64,000 nt of DNA from Tillus elongatus (GCA_964006375.1 OZ023269.1:4684501-4748500), one strand, 5' to 3'. Numbered from the stretch's first letter, positions 13,401-25,699 are shown. Notes: generated from the letters alone by a model not told the origin. Numbers and translations are program-made.

Positions 13401-13859
13401 ATTAGTATTTCAATTTGAAAGGTTTCAGTTAAATAACGGATTTTGCGACTTTAGGCGCAATAGATTTGACACCAAACTGAGAATTGTTTTAACAAATTTT
13501 GATCTCACTAACGGGCGTCTCTAAGAACTGGCTGAATGAAGGTGAAATAATTAAAAATAATGTTCGAACCTGCAAGAACTGATAAACATCAGTGAAGAAG
13601 AAAACAGGTTTCAGATGAACAAATTATCTGGTCCTACATGCAATGTTTTTTGAGAGGAGATAACACAATTCTACTTACTATAACACCCATTAACGACTAA
13701 TAAATAAAATTAAAACAAAAATGAGAGTTTCGTGTACAAATCAACTCATTATGTATGAAACGTGATTCTGCAGATGAAAATGTACAAATCTATTTTTTTG
13801 TTGATATAGATCAAACATTATTCTCGCGGTAGGTTGCATGCAAAAATTAGTCGTTAGAT
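13401..13859. other. Non-coding flank of the transposase relic
   Basis: AT-rich sequence. It may include the other end of the transposon, but I could not find a clear terminal inverted repeat. Confidence 0.35.
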
Positions 13860-13975
13860 TATGTTAGATTTAATTGTGAGTGGGCTATTCCAGTCTCTCC
13901 ACCGAGACCTTAGGTCTATTGTGGCTCACATATAATTATTTAAATTTCACCCATCAATTCCAGCTCCCTGCGGGA
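13860..13975 (-). mobile_element. 3' end of an I-like LINE
   Basis: This matches the 3' end of the RNase H-containing LINE at 20282-21985. Shared blocks include GTGAGTGGGC, GTCTCTCCAC, GACCTTA and GGTCTATTGTGGCTCA, plus a degenerate TTAG-rich tail at 13855-13870. Only the non-coding 3' end is recognisable; the GC-rich array follows immediately. Confidence 0.7.
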
Positions 13976-14950
13976 GTCGATCTTTTCTTGAGGGTGAAAG
14001 TTTATTTGGCAGGTGTAAAGTCGCTTGCCCGTTTCGAAGCTCAAAGAGATATAACCTCTCCCCGAGTTCGTCTGGACCCAACATCCGTCAGTGTTTGCCT
14101 TGAGACGGTATCATGATGTACCACTCTCGAGCAGCATTCAATCTCCAGTTGTAATGCACCCCTAGGGATCACAGCTCCCCCAGGCTCGTCTAAACCCGAC
14201 ACCCACTAATGTTAGAGTCAAGGTAACATTCAATCGAGTCCCGCTCCCTAGTATCACCCAAGCAAGGCCGTCCGTCCGTTTCGCAGCACACAGTGGGGTA
14301 CTCCGGGTTTATACCACTCATCAGGGATTACAGCCCCCTCCGGGTCGTCTGGACACACGACACCCGCCGGCGCTAAACCCAGGGCGGTATCGTCTGGAAC
14401 CCCACACCCGAGTAACACCCAAGCGAGGCCAATTGTCCATTTCGAAGCCCACAGTGGAGGCGTCAAAATCTGGGTGCATATAACGCCCCAGAAATATCGG
14501 CCTCACCACAGGTCCAGCTGTACCAGACCCTCGCTAGTGTTTTATTGACTTGAGTCACCATCATGAAGTTCCGCTCTCGAGCAGCATCCAAGCGGGGTCG
14601 TTAGCCCGTTTCGAAGCTCACAGTGTAGGCCCAAGTCTCGAGGTGTAATCCACCTCTAGAGATCTCAGCCCCCCTGGGTTCGTTTAGACACGATACCCGC
14701 CATCGTTTGCTTAAATTTCACCCGACAAATCGAGATTCCAGCAGGAGACGATATTTGTGCTTGCCCGGTTCAAAGCTCAAAGAGAGATAACCTCTCTCCG
14801 AGTTCGTCTGGACCCGACATCCGTCAGTGTTTGACTTGAGGCAGTATCATGAAGTCCCGTATCCGAGCAGCATCCAAGTGAGGTCTTCGACCCTTTTGAA
14901 ACTCAAGGCATCAATCTCTAATTGTAATCCAGCCCTAAAAATCTTAGCTT
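13976..14950. repeat. GC-rich array of diverged repeats
   Basis: About six diverged copies share the blocks TTCGTCTGGACCCGACA, CATCCGTCAGTGTT, CTCGAGCAGCATCCAAG and GCCCGTTTCGAAGCTCA. The copies of the first block lie at about 14063, 14186, 14343, 14511 (weak), 14675 and 14802, so the spacing is uneven at 120-170 bp. Base composition is clearly richer in G and C than the surroundings. The array touches a LINE 3' end, which may be its source. Frames across it are not coding-like. Confidence 0.75.
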
Positions 14951-15593
14951 GTTGTAGAGTTGTTCAAAGTTAATAACAAAAAGTTTCGCGGAAATGAATT
15001 GAACACTATCGCAGTAACCAGGGCATCAGACACAAACTACAAAATTCTTGTGGCCACCTCTGTGTACTCCATATACGGTTACATTTCTATCTATTTTAAA
15101 ATTTACGTGTTCTGGCATTGTTTATAAACCTGCACAAAATAATTGAGAGACTGAATTTATCCAATTTGCCTTATTTACAGTGTATATTATAATATACGTT
15201 AATTATTTTGTCTACTTCTGCAAAAAAAATTACGATCGTGTCTCTGTCATTTTTAATTATTATTATTTGTATACGTTTTAATCAACATAAACTGTTGCAT
15301 AGACCATCCAAATAAATTATGTGGTGCTAAATTAAACAAATTCCACGTAACATTTAAAATAACGATGAATAAATTGGATTTAGCATATTTATTTAGTCGT
15401 GCTGGAAAACCTCCGTTTATCAAATGTGTTTTTGATGAAACGTTTTATTTCAACTCATAATTTTACTACTAATTGTTTAACCACATTTTGATATAGGCGA
15501 TATGAAACAAAATTGTGTTTTTACCACAATTGATTTCACCAGAGCTAAATTTACAAACAATTATCTAGCCATTTATTAGCCAAATTTAAAAAC
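14951..15593. other. No recognisable gene or element
   Basis: AT-rich sequence between the GC-rich array and the next TA-core copy. I see no coding signal. Confidence 0.45.
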
Positions 15594-17016
<1,423 letters not shown>

Positions 17017-17454
17017 AAGCTAAAATACATTTATTAGAAGAAAATACTATGATTAACGATTTTTACATGGTGATATTTTGAAAGCCAAAAACAAATTTGA
17101 AGATTGTTTTCGTTAGGTAATTTACATTTTTGTCAATTTTCCAAGCATTTGTTGGGTTTTACAGAAAATCAAGTTTGTTGAATCGTTACAAGGCGTTAAC
17201 ATACATGTGTGATGTTGTTGTTTGTTGTCGGCGGGCTATCGACATCTATGACTGCGGCTTTAAGCCATTCGTCTATTACAACCCGATTTAAAAATTTATC
17301 CACTATTATCTATTTTTTCATTGTTATGTTGGGATCCAGTCATTTTACAATTTTTTTTAAGTTATTAAACTAATATGGGAAGAACGGGGACACTCACTTC
17401 ATACGTATGGGCCTATATAGGCAACTATATGTGTATTAACATATAATGTTTATT
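17017..17454. other. No recognisable gene or element
   Basis: Mostly AT-rich, with a somewhat GC-richer patch at 17225-17290. I cannot assign it. Confidence 0.4.
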
Positions 17455-17645
17455 AACATAATCGAAATTTTCTTGAGCCCCGAGAAAGCAACCGCCATAC
17501 CGTTTATGAGGAGGAGAAAGTGGGAGGGCCATAAAACTCTCATTCTATACGGTAGAAACATCCCATTGGTGAGGGAGGTAAAATATCTTGGGGTCGTATT
17601 GGACTCCAAGCTAATTGGGAATGGCCACGTTGACAAAATACTGCA
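17455..17645 (+). pseudogene. LINE reverse transcriptase fragment (thumb region)
   Basis: One open stretch reads LSPEKATAIPFMRRRKWEG, then LILYGRNIPLV and VKYLGVVLDSKL. This is the segment just after the YADD motif in R1/I/jockey-type reverse transcriptases (PEKT.A..F.R, then VKYLGV.LD). It is cut at both ends and runs without a stop into a different LINE at about 17645, so one LINE has inserted into or been joined to another. The style matches the LINE at 20282-21985 better than the jockey-like copy downstream. Confidence 0.7.
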
Positions 17646-18906
17646 AGAGCACGTTCCCACCTCTTGTTTCAGGGGATGACATTGTTTTTACCGCCCTGGG
17701 CAAGGCTAAACTTTTTGCCTCGTTGTTCGGCGGAAATTCTACTCACAAACCACCTCCAAATATTCAACCACCAACAGTCCCCAATGTCGCGCATAAAATG
17801 ACGGATATAATTTTCAAAACTAAAAAGGTACGAAAGATGCTCTCTTCTCTTAGTACCAGGAAAGCATCTGGCTGTGACGAGATCCCAGCAATTGTTCTCA
17901 AAAAATGCTCACCAGAACTTGCTCCTGTCCTGACTCGTCTGTTTGAGACATCATACAATAGAGGCACATTCCCTAGTAACTCACTAACTGCTCGAGTACA
18001 ACCCGTCCCAAAGAAAGGACCCAAAGCGCTTTCTAGCAACTACAGACCTATTTCTCTTCTTTCAGTCGTCTCTAAAGTGATGGAAAAGTATATAAACACC
18101 GAATTACTAAAATTTCTTGAAAAACATAGTCTAATACACGGCAGGCAGTATGGATTCCGTCAGCGCAGATCAACTGCCGACCTCCTTTCTCCTTTGTCAC
18201 CCATTCTTTGAACAAGTCTATGGAACTACACGGTGAATCCCAGATTGTCGCTTTAGACATATCCAAAGCATTCGACCAGGCTGAAACGCAGCGCTGCTTC
18301 ATAAACTTCCGGCCTATGGACTACCACGGAAGCGGCTGCTAAGAAATTAGGGTTCCTCTTCCGGGCTCGCAAATACTTTTCACCAGCTAATCTCTATACC
18401 TTATATTTCCAAATGAGGCCAAACCTCGAATATTGTTCCCACATCTGGGGTGACGCTGCCGCTTCTACGCTCGCTATCCTGGACTCCATTCAGAGCTATA
18501 CGTCTCATCGGTGATCCTACCCACACCCAAAGGCTGCTATCACGTGCCGTTGGTGGCCTCTCTCTCTCTCTCTCTCTCTCTCTTTTATAGATATCTACAT
18601 GGGCACTGCTGGGAGGAGCTTTCTTCCATAGTTGCTCCACCTGCTGCCCCCAACAGATCTATCAGGGAAACAGAGCGAATGCACTCTTTTACTGTCCAGG
18701 TCACCAGACATAGAACATCTTGTTATGTTCGCTCTTTAGTCCCGAGGACTTCCACGTTGTGGAACTCCTTGCCGGCACATGTTTTTCCTTCTCTTCCGAA
18801 CCTCCAAACCTTCAAGTCCAGAATTAACAAGTTGCCTCTTTCCTCCTCGTCGACACCCACGGTACGATAGTATTTAGGCTGTGAGCCCTCGTTGTGTGTT
18901 GTTGAA
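17646..18906 (+). pseudogene. Jockey-like LINE ORF2, internally deleted
   Basis: From about 17650 the frame reads GKAKLFASLFGGNSTHKPP, then a reverse-transcriptase N-terminal part (STRKASGCDEIPAIVLKKCS, SSNYRPISLLSVVSKVMEK, HGRQYGFRQRRSTADLL). After a frameshift it gives motif A as DISKAFD at about 18252. The palm with YADD is missing: AFD and a short KLPAYGLPRK remnant are followed directly by the post-RT domain (LFRARKYFSPANLYTLY, MRPNLEYCSHIWGDAAAS). The C-terminal YRYLHGHCWEELSS...PRTSTLWNSLPAHVFPSLPN lies in an open frame to 18870. A (TC)n run at 18560-18583 expands codons in the LSLF motif. The 3' end is TTGTTGAAATAAAAAAAG at about 18900. Confidence 0.85.
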
Positions 18907-18939
18907 ATAAAAAAAGGTGATGTTATAACGGAAGTTCAA

Positions 18940-19135
18940 AAACTTCGTACTGTAATTAAAGTACAATACACAGAAAATTTGCTTGTGATTACCTAAGTTG
19001 TGGTATAAAAGGTGATGTTTCGTAGTAAGTAGTTTAGGATTATTGATGCTAACTTCGTTAGTGAAACGATCGTAAGGTCTTTGAAATATGTGTTGTGGTG
19101 ATTAGGGTTCTCCAAGTGTACTTATGTATAATCTT
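18940..19135 (+). mobile_element. Penelope-like terminal repeat relic
   Basis: It contains TTGATGCTAACTTCGTTAG, then TGAAACGATCGTAAGGTCT, and the family tail TGTGTTGTGGTGATTAGGGT and CTCCAAGTGTACTTA. The hammerhead-like core is degenerate compared with 1788-1833: stem II and the GAAACGATCGTA part remain, but the CTGAAGA box is altered. Confidence 0.55.
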
Positions 19136-20281
19136 CTATAATGGGAACTATTTTCTATTGGGTATTTAAATAAATAAATGAAGAATTTTAAGTAAATAAA
19201 GTCCGCTATTTAGTTGAGCGATTGAACCTACTTCTTAGCGATTGTAACAATGCCATCCACATAGCAGAGTGGCCAAGTACACTTTAAAGCAAGTAACTTG
19301 GTTTCAAATTAGAAAGCATACATTTCAAATATGTTAGACAATGTTTTCTTTTGAATTCCCCATTAATATGCCTCTTGCTTCTAGCAGCAAATACTCCACT
19401 AGGAAATATGTACCCCATAATTTGAGAAACGCTGATGTATATGGTGTATATGCGAATTTATAACGTACCAAAGATTGTTGAGAACATTTGGCAAGTTATA
19501 ATCCAGCGCATAATTTAGAACAAGGCTCACAAATTTAATACCGCTAGGGTTGAGATTATATGCTGACACTGAATCATGTGTTTATTTAGCCACAGTAAAC
19601 GTGTATCATCTTTCATGTTGATGTGCGTGATGAAAAGACAGAAATTCTTGTTGTTTGTCCCTTCGTTACATTTTTGTAACTGTTTGTCTACATCAATAAA
19701 CATTAAAAAAATGGACCGTATGCTAATTTTGTTTGCTTAATATGTTTATGAAATATACAGAGTGTCCCATCGGTGTGAGGACGGAAGATATCTTCTCACC
19801 GAGGCTATATTTTAAAATGCGGGTTTCTCGAGGTGACAGATGTTCCACGACTGCATATTTTAAAATTATTTCCATTCATACAATGTGTTAATATACAGAG
19901 TGTTGCACCAATTTTTTTAAATGGAATACCCTATATATTATGGTTGGTATTACAACCAACATTCATTGAATCGAATACGGCATTAAAAATTTCATATGAC
20001 ATTAGTATTATAAGGAAGACATCTTCATTCCGTTCCATGCAAGAATTTATGTGAAACAATAGGATTATATGTTTCTATTTGATCTGTAATTGTTTGTTTT
20101 AGTATAGCCTTATTAATTTGAATATTGGAGCGGTATTTTTAGAACGCCACGTCGATGCTGATTAAACTGGTACCATATTGTTTGGATTATTTTCAACCGT
20201 TTTCCAACTAACTACAAGGAGTTAAATGTAAAAAAAATCGATCTATTTCAGACGTTTGTAGCAATCGACATTTTTGAGATG
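19136..20281. other. Decayed transposon ends, no gene
   Basis: Two blocks beginning TATACAGAGTGT (about 19755 and 19893) resemble the ends of arthropod DNA transposons, which often start near CAGAGTGT or CAGGGTGT. No coding sequence is convincing. Confidence 0.4.
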
Positions 20282-20299
20282 TTAGGTTAGGTTAGGTTA
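20282..20299. repeat. Short TTAGG tract at a LINE 3' end
   Basis: Three tandem TTAGG units plus TTA sit exactly where the minus-strand LINE at 20300-21985 ends. On the LINE sense strand the tail reads as CCTAA repeats. TTAGG is the ancestral insect telomere motif. Confidence 0.85.
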
Positions 20300-21985
20300 A
20301 TTTGTGAGTGGGCCATGACGGTCTCTCCACTGCGACCTTAAGGTCTATTGTGGCTCATGCCTAATGGTCTTATATTTCGCCCAACAAATCCAGCCTTCTA
20401 CAGAGGTCGACAATATTTGTGGGCGAAAGTTGACACAGATGTTCTAGTGCAAGTCTTGCCTTGCCAAAGAGCAGCTGTCTTGTCCTATCCACAGCCGGAC
20501 TGGAACATAGCACATGCTCTGCTGCTTTGTCACTCTCCATACATCATCAACACTCAGTCTCTTGACCGAGACCAAGGTGCATTTGGTGACCTAAGCGGCA
20601 GTGTCCTGTATACAGGCCGACAAGAGTTCTCAGTTGTTGTCTGTTTAGCTCTAGAAGATTTTTAGCCCTTGACTTTGAAAGGCCATTTCTAAAGGCCTTA
20701 GAGTGTGTTAATCCTAGCAGATTTTGCCTTTGCTGGATTGTCATTCTATCTATCCATTTGCTGTGCATGATGAAATCCACAGCACAGGTTCCGGTCCGAT
20801 AAAGTCCCCCTGGGCACCACCCCTGGTAAGCGCGTCGGCCGCTACATTGTTATTAAGGTCCGAGTGACCCGGTATCCAGACCAGCGCCACCTCATTGCAG
20901 CTGCTTAGTTCATTGAGGGCAGATTTCAGTTCCGTACCGTTCTTCAATTGCAGCGGTATGAACCAAGGGCCTTTATTACAACTTGGCTATCTGAATATAT
21001 TCTTATCGATTTGTGTGTTTAATGGTTTTGTATAATTTCCCTTGCACACATTTCGATGGCATACACTTCTGCCTGGTGTATGATTGTATACTTCCCGAGG
21101 TTAGATATTCTTGGTGTTGTTCCCATATGCGCCGGCTCTTGCCCCCCGATCGGTTTTGGAGCCGTCAGGGTACCAGCAGAGATCTGCCCTCAATAGGGTC
21201 TTTTGGTTTCGTTACCAGTCCTCTCTTTCAGGAAGATCGGTCCTGAAAGACAGATCTCTACTGATCTTTGTAGGCATCAGGTCTGAGACCATTCCCAGAA
21301 CCTCATTACTCAATGTCATCGAGGAGTCCGGCCTTTGTCAAACTGATGGCATTCGACATGCTGTCGGTCGTTTCTTTCAATCTGCATGTTGTCTACCTAG
21401 TCTCCCTCTCCAGCCAAATGTGAAGAGGTGGAATGTTTAGGAGGATTTCCAGAGCGGCTGATGGAGCGGTGCCCGTTATCATCAGACAAACTTGTCTCTG
21501 TAGCTGAGCCAGTTTGACCCTCGTAATGCCACGAAGTGCCTTAGGCCAAACTATAGCTCCATAGATTATCATCGGTCTGACAACTACTACATAGAGCAAG
21601 TACATCTGTTGTGGACTCGTTCCCCAGTTATTTCTACAGATTCTTCGGCATGTCCACAGGGACAGTTTGGCCCCGCAAATTACATTCTCTAACTGTACGT
21701 TCCAGTTGAGCCTCTTATCTAGGGTTCTCTATTCTAGGGTTCAATAAATGGAATTGTTTCCCCCATAAGAATAGGCGGTTTTAATTTGTACAACTTTATT
21801 CTTCTGGTAAATGGAACAATGACGGTTTTGCGGGGGTTCACAGACATCTGCTCCCTCCGGCACCAACCATTCACTACATTTAGTGCCTCTTGAAGAGTAT
21901 TTGAAAGTTTCTCTTTAGATTTACCTCTAACCATTATGCCAAGGGCATTCCATACGCCTGGACCTCAACTTCCCACGGCCCCAGG
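20300..21985 (-). pseudogene. I-like LINE: RT C-terminal part plus RNase H
   Basis: Read on the minus strand from 21985, the order is as follows. First the reverse-transcriptase segment after YADD (VNGWCRREQMSVNPRKT, FTRRIKL). Next a post-RT region (MYLLYVVVVRPMIIYGAIVW, LQRQVCLMITGTAPSAALEI). Then RNase H with all four acidic positions visible in different frames: YPDGSKTDRG, AEVYAIEMC, YSDSQVVIKAL and AADALTRGG, plus VALVWIPGHSDLNNN. Last comes a C-terminal tail (TLVGLYTGHCRLGHQMH) that leads to a zinc-knuckle type end. RNase H downstream of RT fits the I group or LOA rather than jockey. Multiple frameshifts and stops are present. The YADD side is cut by a TA-core insertion at 21994. Confidence 0.8.
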
Positions 21986-21992
21986 TTAGCCA

Positions 21993-21993
<1 letters not shown>

Positions 21994-22054
<61 letters not shown>

Positions 22055-22150
22055 ATATAAAAATTCAAACGGACCTTGGTTTCGGGTTCTGGGGCCTGAA
22101 TTTTTTAAATATTGTATTAATTTTCAGAAAATTCTGTATGCAGTATAAAT
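21994..22150 (+). mobile_element. TA-core element, TA tract and right end
   Basis: The (TA)n at 21994-22050 is followed by AAACATATAAAAATTCAAAC, GGACCTTGG, TTCGGGTTCTGGGGCCTGAA and a decayed hairpin ending near 22146. The fragment separates the LINE on its left from the transposase relic on its right. Confidence 0.75.
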
Positions 22151-23374
22151 AATGCAGTTGATGCATTAGGTAAAAGTTATTCCAAAATCCAACGTACGTT
22201 AAAGACTGCTAACTACAGATCATTTACAATTTTACCCGTACAAGTTTTAACAGAGGCTCATAAAAGCAAAAGCCTGGACTTTTACCGCCAGATGATTGAA
22301 AAGTTAAAACAAGATCCCGATTATTTTCTTAAAATGTTATGGACTCAATCATCCTTTTCTACGGCAGGAGTTTTTGATAGGAACAATCGAAGGTCGTGGG
22401 AAAATAAGCACAACAGCAAAAGACTGGTAAAAAATCAGGAAGAACAACTCTTAGCGTTTGGTGTGGAATTTTCAGAAACAAAATTGTTGGGCCTATATTA
22501 TATGATTATACTTTAACTGGAGTTGCATATTTGGAAATACTTAACCCATAAATCAAGAATATTCTTTTACCGAATTCTCCGGAAGCCGAACTTGATGATA
22601 TCATTTGGATGCAAGATGGGACAACTCGGCATAGTATTGTTACATTTGTCTATGTGAATTAAGTTTATGGATTTTGTTACTTCTATGGCCAGTTGTAGTG
22701 TGTTGGTAACAGCGAACACTCTGGAACGATATTTCTAGAAGGGACTAGAAGTGACAGGTGTGGAATAGTTTAGAAGGTCTAGAATCTCTATGGACAGTCC
22801 AGATAGGCGAGCGACACACAGAGTAAGTTAGTTCAGTATCGAGTCGGTGTGGTGTAGAATAAGTGATCATAGAGTATGAAGCGAGTCAACAGTAAGTGTT
22901 GGTGAATAAGAAGCGAGCATAGAAGGCGAATAGTAGAATATAGTTCTATGGACATTTAGTAATAGAGAGAAATATTTTACTTGATACTGGCGTTGAAAAA
23001 TAGTTGGTTATAATAAATTGGTAGTTTTGTTAGTCAAAAAATCCAGAACCCCGTAGAAAGTAACAGTATCTTACTCGTTCGAGATAATTTGAATAATGTA
23101 TTCCCAATATGGGTAAGAAATAATGGAACAATTAAATGTCCACCTAACAGCCCGGATTTGACCCCTGTGGATGCATTTCTTGGAAATTATAATAGTCGTT
23201 ATCAGTAATAATAATGATAACAATAGTATTAAAATCATTAAAGACAGGATTAGACTTGAAATAAACAATCTAAATGCCAATAATAAAGCCATTTCCGGTG
23301 CAATTATAAATATGAGAAGACGTTATCAACTATGCATTGACAATAATGGTGAACACATCGAGCATCTTTTATGA
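22151..23374 (+). pseudogene. Tc1/mariner-type transposase split by a solo LTR
   Basis: The first part reads VDALGKSYSKIQRTLKTANY, then MIEKLKQDPDYFLKMLWTQS (the usual WTDES has Gln for the catalytic Asp). A frameshift near 22440 is followed by VWCGIFRNKIVG, YDYTLTGVAYLE and IWMQDGTTRHS, which holds the second Asp. A solo LTR interrupts here (22638-23065). Beyond it the frame resumes with LVRDNLNNVFPIWVRNNG and NSPDLTPVDAF, the third Asp region. The C-terminus RRRYQLCIDNNGEHIEHLL ends at a stop at 23372-23374. The order and motifs match the insect transposase group of 2125-2640 and 25190-25695. Confidence 0.82.
22638..23065. mobile_element. Solo LTR with 4-bp target duplication
   Basis: This 428-bp block starts TGTTAC and ends GTAACA, the short inverted TG...CA ends of a retroviral-type LTR. 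It is flanked by the exact 4-bp direct repeat GTAT (22634-22637 and 23066-23069). Removing the block and one GTAT copy joins the transposase frame across the gap without a shift, which independently confirms the borders. A 4-bp duplication fits Ty3/gypsy or BEL/Pao-type integrases. The internal region was presumably lost by LTR-LTR recombination. Confidence 0.88.
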
Positions 23375-24034
23375 GTTATTATTTATTTATATTTAAACTT
23401 GCAAAATAAATTTTTGTTATCTATTTTGTTTAAATATTTGGACTTTTCCTTGCTCACTGTAAAACATTTTGATTATTTGATTAAAGAAGTGTCACTTATC
23501 AAACACAATAGCTCAATAGTCATTTTCAAAGCTTACCTTAACAATGATAACTTTTCTATATGACTGAATGAGTTCACCTCGAGGCCACAACATACACAAA
23601 AAAAAACTTCTTCATATTTACAGTAATTAGTTTTACTAACATATTCCAAGTTTAATCACTCAAAAAGGGCATGAATTACGCGTAATATATGGTATATTTT
23701 TGATATCAGAAAAAAATCTTTCCAAAATTTAATAATATACGGGGTATCCCATTCAAAAAAATTATGCTTTGTATCCTCCGACATCTACACGCCACTGTAC
23801 TTTCGATAGTATTTTAACAAAATTCAGTCATACCCACACAACTTTTTTTCAATAAACAATAATAAGGATAATAAAGGTGGGTTATTTATAATAAATAACC
23901 CTCTACATATCATCAAAGATTCTAAGCTTCACTAGGTGAAATCAGTTTTGTGAAAGTTCAAAAAGAGTATTTGATAAAAGTTTGAGAAGCACTGAGGTAG
24001 GTTGGAATTCCAAATGGTGATAATGTATACTTAC
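23375..24034. other. Probable dpr intron, downstream side
   Basis: AT-rich sequence next to the donor site of the dpr exon. I see no further exon; the next Ig-domain exon, expected to begin near a VSWIR-type motif, is not visible at lower coordinates. Confidence 0.45.
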
Positions 24035-24189
24035 AGCCCTGTCTCCAAGATTCCTAACTCTGCAATGTAAATGAGCTGTTTGACCGACTGTCGTAGTCAC
24101 TTCCCTGCGAGTCGTGTTGTCGAAATAAGGCTGAGAGAATGGCTGCTCCCAATAGGGGCTATTGTGTTCCCTCTCTCCTTCTGCTCCAT
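24035..24189 (-). CDS. dpr: dpr-family Ig-domain exon (internal coding exon)
   Basis: On the minus strand a 155-bp exon runs from an acceptor (TTTCGTTACAG, AG at 24190-24191) to a donor (GTAAGT at 24029-24034). It reads two bases plus 51 stop-free codons: GAEGEREHNSPYWEQPFSQ, then PYFDNTTRREVTTTVGQTA and HLHCRVRNLGDRA. The YFDN...REVT.TVGQ.A.LHCRV.NLGDRA pattern is the first half of the first immunoglobulin V-type domain of dpr (defective proboscis extension response) proteins. The Cys is the first of the Ig disulfide pair, and in the family the next exon continues with VSWIRKRD. Dpr proteins are neuronal cell-surface receptors that bind DIP proteins in synaptic matching. The donor is phase 0. 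Which paralogue it is cannot be decided; the wording is closest to the dpr1-dpr5 group as I remember it. Signal peptide, second Ig domain and remaining exons are outside the window or not recognisable. Confidence 0.85.
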
Positions 24190-24848
24190 CTGTAACGAAA
24201 TAACATCTATATAATAGATTGTATTGATATAATATATATAATTCTATCAGTAACGCTCATTGGCCCTTGGGGAGGCTTAATCATTTACTCTGCTATTGAT
24301 ATCCGATAAGCATTTTTCTGGATAGCCCAATAATTTGAAACAAAGATGCCGGGGTAATACATGAAAGCGTTTCGTGTGCTGTAATAAAAAGCTGCAAGGA
24401 AAATCAAACTCAGATACCGTGTTAGTTTATCGTATTTTATGATCAGCTCGGAAAAGTTTCTCAACGCTAAATCGAGATAACATGTACTGTTTATCTTTTT
24501 TGTTTTTCAATGTTTAATTAGTTTCTGTAACTCCTACGAGACTTTTCATTTCTCGGAAACGAAAACGCCAGTATCCACATGTTTTCGGTCTGTAAATAAG
24601 TGTATCCATGGCTTTCTGTGTGCCTTGTATGTTTACTTTTGTATTTGTTTATTTATGTTAGTACACAGAAGAAAAAAATTAAAAACGAGAGGATGTGGTT
24701 TATGATTTGCTTTATTTTTCATGAGGACCTTCACGAGTGGCGGATTCTATGTGCCAGTTTGCCATTTTGTATTTACAGTTAAAAGGAACCGCGGGTTCCT
24801 TCTATTGGAATCAAGCGGTTAACTGAATTGAAAATACGGACCAATAAA
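24190..24848. other. Probable dpr intron, upstream side
   Basis: AT-rich sequence upstream of the exon acceptor on the minus strand. No second exon with splice sites and conserved protein was found. Confidence 0.45.
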
Positions 24849-24915
24849 CCAGCTTTTAGCGAATTTTGGTAGAGGCCCCTAGAACCTACATTCGGGGTCA
24901 GTTTCAAATTTCATA
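24849..24915 (-). mobile_element. TA-core right-end remnant
   Basis: AGCGAATTTTGG, then GGCCCCTAGAACC and TTCGGGGTCAGTTTCAAATT, are the complement of the right-end block (GAAACTGACCCC ... GGTTCTAGGGG). The TA tract and most of the hairpin are lost. The next base run, CATATACAGGG, begins the flank of another transposon. Confidence 0.65.
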
Positions 24916-25189
24916 TACAGGGTTTTTCACGATAGCCGTGCCTTCGTGTCAGGGGTAATTCGCAACCGTCTTTTGTTCTAGAGCTTTTTTAAGGTCACTT
25001 CGCTTCCGGTTAAACCGATAATCGCCATTAACGTTGTCAGTTTAAAATGCAATGCCCTATATCTTTTTGTGATAACAAAACATTCTATCCAATTTTGACA
25101 GCACATGAATTGTAGAACGTAACGTAATCTTAAAAATTGTTTGTGTGTATGTTCGTATTACCCACGTTGGAAGAATTAGAAGATATTTT

Positions 25190-25695
25190 AGGTTTATTTG
25201 ATATCCATAGTGAATATGATCAGAATGTACAGAGTGTTTAACATGAGATGTCGCAATATACCGCCAATGAATAGAAAGGAATTTGTGAGGATAAAAGAAA
25301 GATTTAGATTGACTGGAAATATCAAAACTACACGAAATGATTAGAAGCGAGTTATTGAGACTAAAGAAAACGCAATAAACGTTTTGATTTAATTTCGAGT
25401 TTGTCCGTGGAGTTCGATTCCTGCAGCTACTCGAGCTTTAGGAATATTGAATTCATCTATGCATAGAATTTTACAATCAGATAGAATAATAGATCCATCT
25501 TCAGAACTAATATTGCAAGGGCTCCGACCAGGCGACCATTTAAACAGAATTGAATCTTGCGAATTTATTTTTGTGAATATTTAGGAAGATGAAAATTTTC
25601 TATCTAAAATCATTTGGACTGACGAGTCTAAATTTAGCAGAGAAGGAATTGTCAACCGCAGAAATAATCATTTTTCGGCTAGCATTCATCCTCGT
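25190..25695 (+). pseudogene. Tc1/mariner-type transposase, N-terminal part
   Basis: Broken frames read NRKEFVRIKERFRLTGNIKT (helix-turn-helix region), then TRALGILNSSMHRIL and LSKIIWTDESKFSREGI with NRRNNH, which holds the first catalytic Asp and its usual downstream asparagine/histidine cluster. A LINE fragment follows from about 25700. Further transposase-like sequence (YDENLNGEMYIQLLRRVV) resumes near 26630, so the LINE piece interrupts this gene. Several stops make it non-functional. Confidence 0.7.
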
Positions 25696-25699
25696 TTGA

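Noticed and set aside
14254..14509. Minus-strand frames in the GC-rich array
   Set aside because: Open frames are expected in GC-rich repeats; units are not multiples of three apart and no family is recognisable.
24600..24782. 60-codon plus-strand frame near the dpr exon as an additional exon
   Set aside because: No splice-site support and no similarity to Ig-domain sequence; composition is like the surrounding intron.
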